From: Lachnospiraceae bacterium
Lineage (GTDB): Bacteria; Bacillota; Clostridia; Lachnospirales; Lachnospiraceae
Direction of reading: 5' to 3'
NCBI GenBank assembly: GCA_028692055.1
Contig: JAQUYA010000001.1
Coordinates: forward strand, 31,321 to 95,320
Length of the DNA: 64,000 nt
Part shown: positions 1 through 6,773 of the stretch, one piece after another
How the letters are laid out: every line of letters starts with the position of its first letter
Position numbering within the stretch: the first letter of the stretch is position 1
Made by a program: the position numbers and the translations under genes
Notes under the pieces: model-generated
The model's input: only the letters and a program-made list of their open reading frames with translations
Databases searched by the model: none
Told to the model about the DNA's origin: nothing

Positions 1-695
1 GACGCTCGCAAACCTGTCCAAAATAATACATATAACATTTCATAGCAATGTTTGCTATGGGAATCTTTTGAACAAAAATCAAGAAAATCGTTCATTTCGT
101 TTACCGGTATAGCTTGCATTTCTTTACTATCGCTTTTATCAGTAGCAATTCGTCTGAATGGATTCTTTGCAATATAGTCATAATCCAAAGCATACTCAAA
201 GGAACGTTTAATCAAACTAATCTGACTTTGAATGGAAGACCCTCGATATTTTTTCTTCATATCAGTGAGCCATGCTTCGCAATGTTCTGGTTTGATTTTA
301 CCAATCTCCATGTAACCAAGTCTGTACTGTTTTAAAGCATTTACGGTTACGTTGTATCCGGTTTTTGTGTTATGCCTTAAATCTTTTCGATTATATAGAT
401 GTTCAAGATATTTTTCGATAATATCCAGTAATGTTAATTTCGCTCCATCTATATCAATATTGTTTGCAAGATACCCATTTAATTCAGCTTCTTTTTCTCG
501 CAAACTCTGTCCAGACTTCTTGCCTTTTGGAACTTGATCGGTTGATTCCAACCGGTAGGAACTTATAACACGATTTTTCCCTAAAGTATCCTTATAACGA
601 TACTCATACCTTTTTGTTTTTGGATTATAAAACTCATTCGCTCGTAGTGCTTTTCTTGATGGTTTGTTCTTATCACTTGTTGATTTATTAGCCAT
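1..695 (-). CDS. int: Tyrosine site-specific integrase, N-terminal part (cut by window edge)
   Basis: I translated this by eye from an ATG preceded by AGGAGGGT. About 231 residues are visible before the window ends. The N-terminus resembles the arm-type DNA-binding domain of Tn916/phage integrases (aromatic and basic, YNPKTKRYEYRYKD). A core-binding SAM-like domain follows (LTLLDIIEKYLEHL, then GSSIQSQISLIKRSFEYA). The last residues, LYVLFWTGLRA, match the start of the catalytic domain with its first catalytic arginine. The remaining catalytic His/Arg and Tyr lie outside the window. The enzyme would integrate and excise the prophage, with the adjacent xis product setting direction. Phage genes stop here, so the attachment site should be just beyond the left edge. 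The family call is firm; completeness cannot be judged. Confidence 0.93.
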   Translation of the reverse strand, partial: MANKSTSDKNKPSRKALRANEFYNPKTKRYEYRYKDTLGKNRVISSYRLESTDQVPKGKKSGQSLREKEAELNGYLANNIDIDGAKLTLLDIIEKYLEHLYNRKDLRHNTKTGYNVTVNALKQYRLGYMEIGKIKPEHCEAWLTDMKKKYRGSSIQSQISLIKRSFEYALDYDYIAKNPFRRIATDKSDSKEMQAIPVNEMNDFLDFCSKDSHSKHCYEMLYVLFWTGLRA

Positions 696-718
696 TTTTG
701 ACCCTCCTATTATAAAAA

Positions 719-757
719 GAGCCTCAAATGTGTTCAGTAGGATTTTAGCACATTTAA
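719..757 (-). terminator. Intrinsic terminator between xis and int
   Basis: On the minus strand an 11-bp stem (one G-U pair) with a roughly 16-nt loop is followed by CTCTTTTTAT. It lies between the xis stop and the int ribosome binding site, so read-through from xis into int should be limited, or int may be made from its own start. Confidence 0.6.
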
Positions 758-772
758 GGTTCCTTGTCGACA

Positions 773-955
773 TTATATCTGTTGCACTTTCATCAAATAC
801 TCTTCGAATGACTTCCGCTTTATTTTTATAACTCGACCAATCATTAAATGATAAATACAATCATAATCATCTCGTATAATCTCTCTGAGTCTATGCTGAC
901 CTATTCCGAACAAGTGTGATGCTTCGGTTATCGAAAGTAAACATTTTTCCTGCAT
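773..955 (-). CDS. xis: Excisionase / small helix-turn-helix protein
   Basis: This 60-residue protein matches the Tn916 Xis/MerR-like excisionase type: an N-terminal helix-turn-helix (LSITEASHLFGIGQHRLREI), a basic wing (IGRVIKIKRKSFEEYL) and a short tail. Length and position next to the integrase fit an excisionase, which binds attachment-site DNA and biases the integrase towards excision. The start has a good AGGTG ribosome binding site. A consensus TATAAT box and a candidate operator lie upstream. An intrinsic terminator separates it from int. It could also act as a small regulator of int. Confidence 0.82.
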   Translation of the reverse strand: MQEKCLLSITEASHLFGIGQHRLREIIRDDYDCIYHLMIGRVIKIKRKSFEEYLMKVQQI

Positions 956-978
956 TTAAATCACCTCCATTTTTGAGC

Positions 979-1011
979 ATTATATCTCACATGGTTGTAA
1001 CCTGTGTACGG
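979..1011 (-). promoter_or_regulatory. xis promoter -10 box with candidate operator
   Basis: A perfect TATAAT on the minus strand (979-984) lies about 24 nt upstream of the xis start. Twelve bases further upstream is a 15-bp sequence (997-1011) of the form GTAACCTRYGTACGG. It sits where the -35 element would be and no good -35 is visible. The only similar sequence I found is upstream of the first phage gene at 59,497-59,511. A shared regulator site overlapping the promoter is inferred. Confidence 0.45.
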
Positions 1012-1056
1012 AGAAAAATTAAAAGGAAATGTATAGCGAACGAACCAACATATTAT

Positions 1057-1099
1057 AAAGGGAACACAATATCAGACTAATCCAACACGCATTCCCTTT
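1057..1099 (-). terminator. Terminator after endolysin
   Basis: An exact 8-bp inverted repeat (AAAGGGAA / TTCCCTTT) with a 27-nt loop lies just past the endolysin stop, followed on the minus strand by an AT-rich run. It probably ends the late transcript. The T-tract is weak. Confidence 0.45.
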
Positions 1100-1109
1100 A
1101 TTTATACCT

Positions 1110-1937
1110 TTACACTTTCAATACCCAACCTATGACAATGAAATTTGCTTTAATCTTCGGATACTTTGCTTTGTTATTAGCAATAATCTTATCAATGGTT
1201 GTTCCATACTTAGAAGCAATCTTTGATAATGTATCTCCAATCAAAACTTTATGTGTTTTTGATGCAACGACTGTTGAGACTTTTGATAATGTATTAACTC
1301 TATTTTGAACTTCTGAGTAATTATATCCAGCTGTCTCTAATTTGTTTTTACGATCAATTCCAGTCCCCCATTTACCAGCAATCACTTCTTTGGCAATCTC
1401 ATCTACAGATTTCTTTATCGTGCCTGCTTCAACGATAGTTCCTGTCGTATCATACTTCGTGAGTCCGTACGTTTTGATGATGCTGGTAATTGTAGAAATA
1501 TAAGTTGGACTGGTTGCATAACCACCATTTTTGATTGCCGTGATTGCTTTGACATAATCAGTTTCACCGATAGCTGCCTTATAGCGTGACGCCTTACACA
1601 TCATATCGTAATAATCTGTTACGCTGTCTGCAATGCTATCATACGCACGAAACATATCTACAATATTGGTATATGTTTTTCCGTCATAACACTCTTTTGT
1701 TTGTGTGTTATACGCTTTATCTTTCCATGCAGTTCCAAAATGAACTTTGCTTGACCCAACCTTGATTCCAAATACAGCATTTGCCGCAATCATTTTACTA
1801 GAAGTTCCATAAGCACTTTCGCAACATGCTTGGGCAATGCAAATGGATGGTAGAATCTTTTTACCTTTACTATATTCGCTTCGAGCGAGTGGTGCTATTT
1901 TGTTGATAAACGCTTTTACCTGTTCTTGTGTTGCCAT
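1110..1937 (-). CDS. Endolysin: GH73 glucosaminidase + Cpl-7-like + LysM domains
   Basis: The 275-residue protein has no signal peptide, as expected for a holin-dependent endolysin. Residues about 1-165 resemble the FlgJ/GH73 N-acetylglucosaminidase fold (IAQACCESAYGTS with a likely catalytic Glu, then a YDGKTYTNIVDMFRAYDS region and a C-terminal ATSPTY strand). Residues about 176-220 (VDEIAKEVIAGKWGTG, RVNTL end) match the Cpl-7 cell-wall-binding repeat. Residues about 228-275 are a LysM peptidoglycan-binding domain (HKVLIGDTLSKIASKYGTT). It cleaves the glycan strands of the host wall at the end of infection. Its ATG overlaps the stop of the small membrane gene upstream, so it belongs to a translationally coupled lysis cassette with the holin. 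Confidence 0.9.
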   Translation of the reverse strand: MATQEQVKAFINKIAPLARSEYSKGKKILPSICIAQACCESAYGTSSKMIAANAVFGIKVGSSKVHFGTAWKDKAYNTQTKECYDGKTYTNIVDMFRAYDSIADSVTDYYDMMCKASRYKAAIGETDYVKAITAIKNGGYATSPTYISTITSIIKTYGLTKYDTTGTIVEAGTIKKSVDEIAKEVIAGKWGTGIDRKNKLETAGYNYSEVQNRVNTLSKVSTVVASKTHKVLIGDTLSKIASKYGTTIDKIIANNKAKYPKIKANFIVIGWVLKV

Positions 1938-2053
1938 TAATAATCACTCCTTTGTATTGTGCTAATAGCTTTTGAGATGGCATAAATACCAAACAAAAAA
2001 GCCATAATTAATAGTATTAATAAGGAAGAAACTAATACGATTGCAAGAATCAT
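1937..2053 (-). CDS. 38-residue single-pass membrane peptide in lysis cassette
   Basis: This short gene is almost entirely one hydrophobic segment (about residues 2-25) with a short basic tail ending IQRSDY. Its ATG overlaps the holin stop (ATGA) and its stop overlaps the endolysin start (TAATG), so both junctions look translationally coupled. That makes it a probable real gene despite its size. It could be a second holin, an antiholin or another lysis-timing peptide. No family is recognised. Confidence 0.68.
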   Translation of the reverse strand: MILAIVLVSSLLILLIMAFLFGIYAISKAISTIQRSDY

Positions 2054-2364
2054 TCCTTATCACCTACCTGCTTGATTAACTGAATAATTTTATCATAGCC
2101 AATCATAGAACCAACCCACACACAAATGCCCATTAACAACAAACATATGATATTATTTATGCTCCATGTTGTTCCTAAGAGCATATATGTTACTGCTGTT
2201 CCACCGCAGCCAACAATAATAGCGTTCACAAGCGCAATGACATTTGCGCTGTAATCTTTCTTTGCATTTTCGTATGCTTTTTTGATAGCCTCAGTTAATA
2301 AACCAGATGCTGCTGCTCCGATTGTAAAAATTGTTAAAAATAATGTAACTGTCATATTAGACAC
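2050..2364 (-). CDS. Phage holin
   Basis: The 104-residue protein has a first hydrophobic segment (TVTLFLTIFTIGAAASGLL), an amphipathic stretch, then two further hydrophobic segments (about 42-62 and 70-90) and a charged tail (IIQLIKQVGDKE). This layout and its place immediately before the endolysin match the small holins of Firmicute siphophages. Holins assemble in the cytoplasmic membrane and release the endolysin at a programmed time. Its end overlaps the next small membrane gene by four bases. Confidence 0.8.
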   Translation of the reverse strand: MSNMTVTLFLTIFTIGAAASGLLTEAIKKAYENAKKDYSANVIALVNAIIVGCGGTAVTYMLLGTTWSINNIICLLLMGICVWVGSMIGYDKIIQLIKQVGDKE

Positions 2365-2367
2365 CTC

Positions 2368-2625
2368 CTACATTTGAACATTGTCTTTGTTGCCCCATTT
2401 GGACATGTTTTCTGCTTTACTTTTCCATACTACATATCCCGTATGTACAGCCAATTCACCAAATACGGCTGGAATACCATAAGCTATAATAGTAAAATCG
2501 GTAATACCAATGACACTTTGAATAACAGTTATAACCATACAAAACACAGTAAATAACCATGCAAATGCCAAATTAAGAATATAAAGTCTGTCAGTAAATC
2601 CTCTTGATTTAAACCATTTAATCAC
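2368..2625 (-). CDS. Two-pass membrane protein, lysis region
   Basis: This 85-residue protein begins at GTG, placed about 11 nt after an AGGAGG site. Two hydrophobic segments are visible (about 15-38 and 45-68), followed by a polar tail. It lies between tail-tip genes and the holin and could be a second holin component or another lysis-associated membrane protein. The competing ATG in the leader ends after four codons, which supports the GTG start. No family is recognised. Confidence 0.7.
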   Translation of the reverse strand: MIKWFKSRGFTDRLYILNLAFAWLFTVFCMVITVIQSVIGITDFTIIAYGIPAVFGELAVHTGYVVWKSKAENMSKWGNKDNVQM

Positions 2626-2640
2626 CGTCCATAGTACCTC

Positions 2641-3156
2641 CTAACTATAAGTAAATACCGAAGTGACGGATTGTCCATCATCCGAAAATACTTTATTCAT
2701 TTTTGCCAATTCAGTTCCAGCAGAATTTGTAAGCTTTGCTTCGCAGGTTTTTAAGTCTGCCGAAAAGGTCTTTGTTAACTTCTTTCCTTCCAAATCTGTT
2801 GTGGTTACTACGCTACAATTGTTCGTAAATTTCTTGATTGTTTTTCCGAGAATTACGCCATTTTGATTTTTTAACACGGTAGTACAAGTTAGAAAACCAT
2901 CTGTAAAAGTTTTTGTAAGTGTTCGACCTTCTGAATCGGTCGTGCTGATGATTGTTCCGTCGTCTGAATATTCGGTATAGCCATCTGTAAGACCAGCTGT
3001 CATAATTCTATTAATTTCATCAGAGCACGTTCCCGTAACAATAGCTCCGCTTTTTGTATGCGCAGTATACCCTTTTTGTAAGGTGTTTGCCGTAACCGTA
3101 TCACTTGTTAAATCGATAAGGGTTTTTCCTCCATAAATAACTTTATTTACAGACAT
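2641..3156 (-). CDS. Tail-tip / fibre-associated protein with repeat module
   Basis: The first 45 residues (KVIYGGKTLIDLTSDTVTA, then GYTAHTKSGAIVTGTC) are the same short module that starts the neighbouring gene at 3161-3739, a common block in tail-end proteins of Lachnospiraceae phages. The rest consists of repeated beta-rich units of the form TTDSEGRTLTKTFTDGFLTCT and its variants. One such unit also forms the C-terminus of the protein at 8383-9357. The likely role is a structural or receptor-contact component of the tail tip; the exact function is unknown. Confidence 0.72.
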   Translation of the reverse strand: MSVNKVIYGGKTLIDLTSDTVTANTLQKGYTAHTKSGAIVTGTCSDEINRIMTAGLTDGYTEYSDDGTIISTTDSEGRTLTKTFTDGFLTCTTVLKNQNGVILGKTIKKFTNNCSVVTTTDLEGKKLTKTFSADLKTCEAKLTNSAGTELAKMNKVFSDDGQSVTSVFTYS

Positions 3157-3160
3157 TTAA

Positions 3161-3739
3161 TCACCCCGCAATCGTTACCGTTGTACCTCCAGCTGCATTT
3201 GCTGTTTCAACGTAAGGAATGGCATTAACTACTACCTGTGATAAATAGTCATATCCAGTATCCGGTAGAACGGTCTGCTTTGTAGTACCTGGCGTAATAG
3301 TCTTTTCCTGCGCTGTTACACTGGATGACGGTTCGCAAGTACCCGTAACCCCCAAGATACTAATTCCCTGTTTAATATTTGCTGGTATAATTTTGGACTG
3401 TTCCGTAGAGTCGATTCCGACTTTTCCAGAACCATCATGATAACCAATCGGCACAGTATATTGTCCCGCTTTGGCTGCTATAGTTCCTGCTACAGCCCCG
3501 TTGTTGACCATAGAACCAGTAACTTTATTTCCTCTGGCGTAAGCTGTTTTACCATTCAATATTTCAGCTGCAACTGCTGTAGCATCTCCAGAATCTACGT
3601 CGTTCGTACAAGTACCCGTAATGGGTGCTCCACTCTTATCGTGTGCTGTAAACCCTTCTAACATCTTTTCTGCAACCACTGTATCTGATGTTAAATCTAT
3701 TAAGGTCTCGCCACCATAAATTACTTTATTAATTGCCAT
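3161..3739 (-). CDS. Tail-tip structural protein (paralogue of preceding gene product)
   Basis: This 192-residue protein begins INKVIYGGETLIDLTSDTV, clearly paralogous to the N-terminus of the 2641-3156 product. A glycine/alanine-rich beta region follows (NKVTGSMVNNGAVAGTIAAK), typical of phage tail appendages, and a C-terminus with TPGTTKQTVLPDTGYDYLSQV, a block often seen in Firmicute tail proteins. It lies in a tight run of tail-end genes with only a few bases between stops and starts. A minor tail or host-contact role is inferred. Confidence 0.72.
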   Translation of the reverse strand: MAINKVIYGGETLIDLTSDTVVAEKMLEGFTAHDKSGAPITGTCTNDVDSGDATAVAAEILNGKTAYARGNKVTGSMVNNGAVAGTIAAKAGQYTVPIGYHDGSGKVGIDSTEQSKIIPANIKQGISILGVTGTCEPSSSVTAQEKTITPGTTKQTVLPDTGYDYLSQVVVNAIPYVETANAAGGTTVTIAG

Positions 3740-3742
3740 AAT

Positions 3743-4030
3743 TTAAACCTCCTTGGCTATATAGGCTGTCATACCATTTGAGACGTTGCTTGTTTCCCAG
3801 TAAGGAATTGCGGCAATCGTCACATCCTCTCCCATCAACTTATGAGCTGTCTGTAGCGTTTGAGCTTCAAAAGCATGTGGAGTCACATTATAATTTCCTT
3901 TGTAAGCGTCATATTCTGTCGCTGATGAAAGCTGACCTGATAAACTCTCATCGCAAGACAATTCTCCCGATAAAGTTATTTCTGACGAAAGAGCCCCCTT
4001 TATTGACTCCGATACTTTTATTTCGCTCAT
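3743..4030 (-). CDS. Small tail-region protein
   Basis: This 95-residue protein has an N-terminal run of related short units (GALSSEITLSGELSCDE, SLSGQLSSATEYD), then PHAFEAQTLQTAHKLMGEDVTIAAIPYWETSN. The AIPYWETSN end resembles the IPYVETANAAG end of the neighbouring 192-residue protein. It is co-transcribed with that gene and the next, with gaps of only a few bases, so it is probably a structural tail component. Function unknown. Confidence 0.7.
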   Translation of the reverse strand: MSEIKVSESIKGALSSEITLSGELSCDESLSGQLSSATEYDAYKGNYNVTPHAFEAQTLQTAHKLMGEDVTIAAIPYWETSNVSNGMTAYIAKEV

Positions 4031-4031
4031 T

Positions 4032-4376
4032 CTAATACACCTCTTCCGTAATATTGATTTTTGCTTTTGCTATGAAGGTGTCAACCTCACCAGAAGCTTT
4101 CGTTAGTTGTATATCATATACATACTTACCGAAATCCAGTTGTTTGGTGTCTTCTGGCTCAATTATCAACTTCATGGTATCAATTGGAATATTCTTTATT
4201 AACATAGGTTCAACATCATCATAACTACGTTTCATCGCAAATCGTACCGTGTCGCCTTCTTTTGGTATATAAGGCTGTACTATTGCGTCTGCGTCTTTAC
4301 TTGTTATGGAAACAAGTGCCATAAACGTATCACCTCTGGTGAGTGTGATAGTCGAACCAGAAACACTATAACTCAT
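4032..4376 (-). CDS. Conserved tail/baseplate-associated protein (BppU-like N-terminal fold)
   Basis: The 114-residue sequence starts with TITLTRGDTFMALVSI and continues with GDTVRFAMKRS and a LDFGKYVYDIQLTKASGEVDT strand pair. This pattern is shared by short proteins in tail regions of many Firmicute phages, related to the N-terminal part of baseplate upper proteins. It lies one base from the next gene. A beta-sandwich structural role at the tail end is inferred. Confidence 0.7.
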   Translation of the reverse strand: MSYSVSGSTITLTRGDTFMALVSITSKDADAIVQPYIPKEGDTVRFAMKRSYDDVEPMLIKNIPIDTMKLIIEPEDTKQLDFGKYVYDIQLTKASGEVDTFIAKAKINITEEVY

Positions 4377-4388
4377 ATTGTCCCTCCA

Positions 4389-4688
4389 TTATTTATGTAT
4401 TGGAAGTTTGTCCACTTCATCCATTACTCTTTTTGCTGAGCCATTACCGCCCATATCTCGATACGGTTTGTAAAGATAATCGTTGAGATTTTCATACTCA
4501 TCTCGCGTAATATAACCACGTTCAATGTATTTTATTCCCAAATATATAACCCTATCGTGCCCCAAACCTATTAACATTTGTGTTTTTACATCTTTACTGT
4601 CTATCTGTTTCTGAACAATTGCCCACAGTCCAGACGATGCTAATACCGAACTGAATACCGTGAGCACAATTTGCATCCAAGGTTCCAT
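4389..4688 (-). CDS. Conserved phage membrane protein (holin-like neighbourhood)
   Basis: The 99-residue protein has one N-terminal hydrophobic segment (about 5-26, IVLTVFSSVLASSGLWAIV) and a conserved soluble part (GHDRVIYLGIKYIERGYIT, then LYKPYRDMGGNGSAKRVMDEV). This type is common near tail-fibre and lysis genes in Firmicute phages. The function has not been assigned as far as I know. A holin-associated or membrane-anchored role is possible. Confidence 0.72.
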   Translation of the reverse strand: MEPWMQIVLTVFSSVLASSGLWAIVQKQIDSKDVKTQMLIGLGHDRVIYLGIKYIERGYITRDEYENLNDYLYKPYRDMGGNGSAKRVMDEVDKLPIHK

Positions 4689-4702
4689 TTTGACGCTCCT
4701 CC

Positions 4703-4837
4703 TTATTCGATAGGATTGCCGTTTTCATCTAATCCCAATGCTTCCAGATCAGCTTTAACTGCCTCTTTAAATTTAGCTGGTACCCTGTCAAATGTTCTAC
4801 GTCCGTTAATAATAAGTGCTACATATAATGCTACCAT
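4703..4837 (-). CDS. CD1375-family small phage protein, copy 1
   Basis: Forty-four residues starting [20 protein letters not shown] and ending [11 protein letters not shown]. This is the CD1375 family, a very short protein found beside tail genes in Clostridia phages. I chose the internal ATG because AGGAGG stands 7 nt upstream. An in-frame ATG 13 codons earlier lacks a good site. It forms a tandem pair with the next gene. Role unknown. Confidence 0.82.
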   Translation of the reverse strand: MVALYVALIINGRRTFDRVPAKFKEAVKADLEALGLDENGNPIE

Positions 4838-4878
4838 GTCTTTTCCTCCTAATAATTTGAATAATAATCCGATCATAG

Positions 4879-5022
4879 TTATGCCTCTGTGGTAATTGGA
4901 TTACCATCTGTATCATAACCAAGTTCCATAAGCTTTGTTTTTACTTCGTCTTTGAATTTGACAGGAACGCTATCATAGGTCCTGCGTTTATTGATGATCA
5001 ATGTGCAGTACAAATTTACCAT
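4879..5022 (-). CDS. CD1375-family small phage protein, copy 2
   Basis: Forty-seven residues starting [20 protein letters not shown] and ending [12 protein letters not shown]. It is a diverged tandem duplicate of the 44-residue gene just downstream, with the same hydrophobic start, RRT-D motif and D-GNPI end. A GGGAGG site precedes the start. The doubling suggests two interacting or alternative forms; role unknown. Confidence 0.82.
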   Translation of the reverse strand: MVNLYCTLIINKRRTYDSVPVKFKDEVKTKLMELGYDTDGNPITTEA

Positions 5023-5036
5023 TATAGATTCCTCCC

Positions 5037-5348
5037 TTATTGAGCAAAAGTGTCATATAAATCTGCAATCGCTTCCATGACACTCATCAAATTACCATCG
5101 CTGTTTTCCTGCGTTTTGATAATTTGTTGAACTCCATTTGCATTGTTTAAACTGATTGTGTTCATATACTGATTAAATTCATCTGGTGTTAATTGGGCTT
5201 CCTGATACTTCCAATAAAGTACTTTAATTCCGTTCATATCGGTTCTTTCTTCCGATGTAATGTCTTTTCTCAAAAATACTGTTGTTGACGTTACTTCCAT
5301 AACTATTGGACATACAGTACTTTCGGCCAAAGCATAAATTAGTTCCAT
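5037..5348 (-). CDS. Conserved small tail-region protein (XkdW-like neighbourhood)
   Basis: The 103-residue protein (MELIYALAESTVCPIVMEV start, WKYQEAQLTPDEFNQYMNTI middle, LMSVMEAIADLYD end) resembles short proteins that follow tail-fibre genes in Firmicute phages. Its start has a strong AAAGGAGG site that lies inside the reverse transcriptase gene, and the first 125 bases overlap that gene in another frame. I considered whether it could be the DGR accessory protein Avd, but it lacks the basic four-helix character and appears tail-associated. Confidence 0.72.
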   Translation of the reverse strand: MELIYALAESTVCPIVMEVTSTTVFLRKDITSEERTDMNGIKVLYWKYQEAQLTPDEFNQYMNTISLNNANGVQQIIKTQENSDGNLMSVMEAIADLYDTFAQ

Positions 5349-6450
5349 ATAATCCTCCTTTCGTCATATAAAGGCGTGTTAATTTTTTGTAAATACTAAT
5401 ATCATCTAGCTGACTACACTTAGAGATGTAACGCTTTAACTTTTGAAAATTAATGTATGGTTTAATCCATTTCTCGTACATTTGATACGTATTGGTGCTT
5501 TTAATCCAGCCTAAATACGATAGCATTTGCCTCGCATCATAAAGCGTTGGTCTAAGTTTGCTAAATATTTTCTTTGCTTTTCTGGACGCCTTATACATAA
5601 TGGTTCTTCTAAGATTTGTTTTCTTACGGTAAAACCGGAATCCCATGAAATCTAAATCACGTCCCTTACCGTTCCAATCAAATAAAAATACCTGCCAATT
5701 ATCTTTCAATTCCAATCCCATATGTTCTTTCAAATATTGGGTAATTAGCATTCTCATACGATGTAATTCTCTCTTATTTCGACCAAATATAGCAATGTCG
5801 TCCATGTATCTTGCGTCATAATTAGCATGAAGTTCTTCCTTAATATAATGGTCTAAATCTTGAAGAAACCAATTTGAAAACCATTGCGAAGTATAAAATC
5901 CAAGCGGTATACCTTCATCTGTTACATCAATAATCTCATATAATAAATGAAGCATATTTTCGTCGTGGATATACTTCGCCAACTTCTCTTTTAATATGGA
6001 ATGAGGCACGCTATCAAAGAAATGTCTTATGTCCATTTTCAGAACATATTTGGTTCCTCTGGTATCATGCCTTATCCATTTTTCTATTACCTTCTTACCT
6101 TTATGAGCTCCTCTTTTAGGTAAACTTGCGTAACTATGTTCATACATTCCTTTGTAAAACATTGGTTTTAATGCATTTACGACACAATGCTGAACAATTA
6201 ACTCCTCTAAAGTTGGAACTATGATGGTTCTGATTTTATGAGTGATACCGTCTTGTATTGTGATTGGTGTATGTTCTGCATTATGAAAATTTACAATCCA
6301 ATCATATGATAATGCCAAAAGCACATCATCAGACAGATGTCTCTCTATTATTATTTGTCGGATTCGCTTACTATGCTTAGCAGCTTTAATACCTTCCCGA
6401 CGATTTGATTCTGAAATACAAATAGCGTACAAGTTTTTATAGGATTTCAT
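5224..6450 (-). CDS. DGR reverse transcriptase
   Basis: About 408 residues from the ATG. A GTG eight codons upstream is open but lacks a ribosome site, and the start MKSYKNLYAI fits the usual DGR RT N-terminus. Visible motifs: KMDIRHFFDSV (motif A aspartate about 140), IPLGFYTSQWFSNW (about 182-195, the DGR-type GxxTSQ block), YMDDIAIFG (catalytic YMDD about 215-218) and GFRFYRKK. The enzyme copies the template RNA with adenine-specific errors and the cDNA replaces the variable repeat. The last 42 residues overlap the start of the next gene in another frame and look unlike RT sequence, so the functional end is probably earlier. No avd gene was found. Confidence 0.95.
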   Translation of the reverse strand: MKSYKNLYAICISESNRREGIKAAKHSKRIRQIIIERHLSDDVLLALSYDWIVNFHNAEHTPITIQDGITHKIRTIIVPTLEELIVQHCVVNALKPMFYKGMYEHSYASLPKRGAHKGKKVIEKWIRHDTRGTKYVLKMDIRHFFDSVPHSILKEKLAKYIHDENMLHLLYEIIDVTDEGIPLGFYTSQWFSNWFLQDLDHYIKEELHANYDARYMDDIAIFGRNKRELHRMRMLITQYLKEHMGLELKDNWQVFLFDWNGKGRDLDFMGFRFYRKKTNLRRTIMYKASRKAKKIFSKLRPTLYDARQMLSYLGWIKSTNTYQMYEKWIKPYINFQKLKRYISKCSQLDDISIYKKLTRLYMTKGGLYGTNLCFGRKYCMSNSYGSNVNNSIFEKRHYIGRKNRYERN

Positions 6451-6483
6451 TTTCTTTCTTATCCTCTCATCCACGTTCGTTTT

Positions 6484-6709
6484 ATCAGCTACTAGCAGAT
6501 GCTTGCACTGAGTTAATTTTCACCAAGCGGTGAGGTGGGATTTTTCCCAGTTGCCTCCTCAGCAACGACATACACTGCATTAAATATAAATCCTATGGAT
6601 AAGGTAGAGCCGCCCCATTGTTCGTGTTCGTATTAGACGCCGTGTTGTTCAGATTAGCGTAGAACGCTCCAACGAGCAACGTATTGTTCCAGTTACCACC
6701 GACAATGGC
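6484..6709 (-). ncRNA. DGR template RNA with structured spacer
   Basis: The stretch between target gene and reverse transcriptase contains the template repeat (6605-6709) followed by a non-coding spacer with three consecutive hairpins on the minus strand: stem GTTGC/GCAAC (6550-6566), stem TGGGA/TCCCA (6536-6549) and stem CACC/GGTG (6521-6532). In the BPP-1 DGR the RNA downstream of the template repeat folds and primes cDNA synthesis. The same arrangement is seen here. Open frames in this stretch have no start site or codon pattern that I trust. Confidence 0.8.
6605..6709 (-). repeat. DGR template repeat (TR)
   Basis: 105 bp, offset by exactly 193 bp from the variable repeat without gaps. 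Read in the target frame it carries ten AAY codons and four ACG codons, the expected design for adenine-directed diversification. Of 18 differences from the variable repeat, 16 fall on adenines of this template: eleven A-to-G, two A-to-C and three A-to-T. Confidence 0.96.
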
Positions 6710-6773
6710 TAAGCGCAGTGTATATCCCCTTTTATCTTTTATACCGGCGAACCTAAGGTTCTCCCGTCCTCTC

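Noticed and set aside
5037..5348. Idea that the 103-residue gene is the DGR accessory factor Avd
   Set aside because: It is not basic and looks like tail-region small proteins with a WxYQEA-LTPDEFN pattern, not a four-helix barrel.
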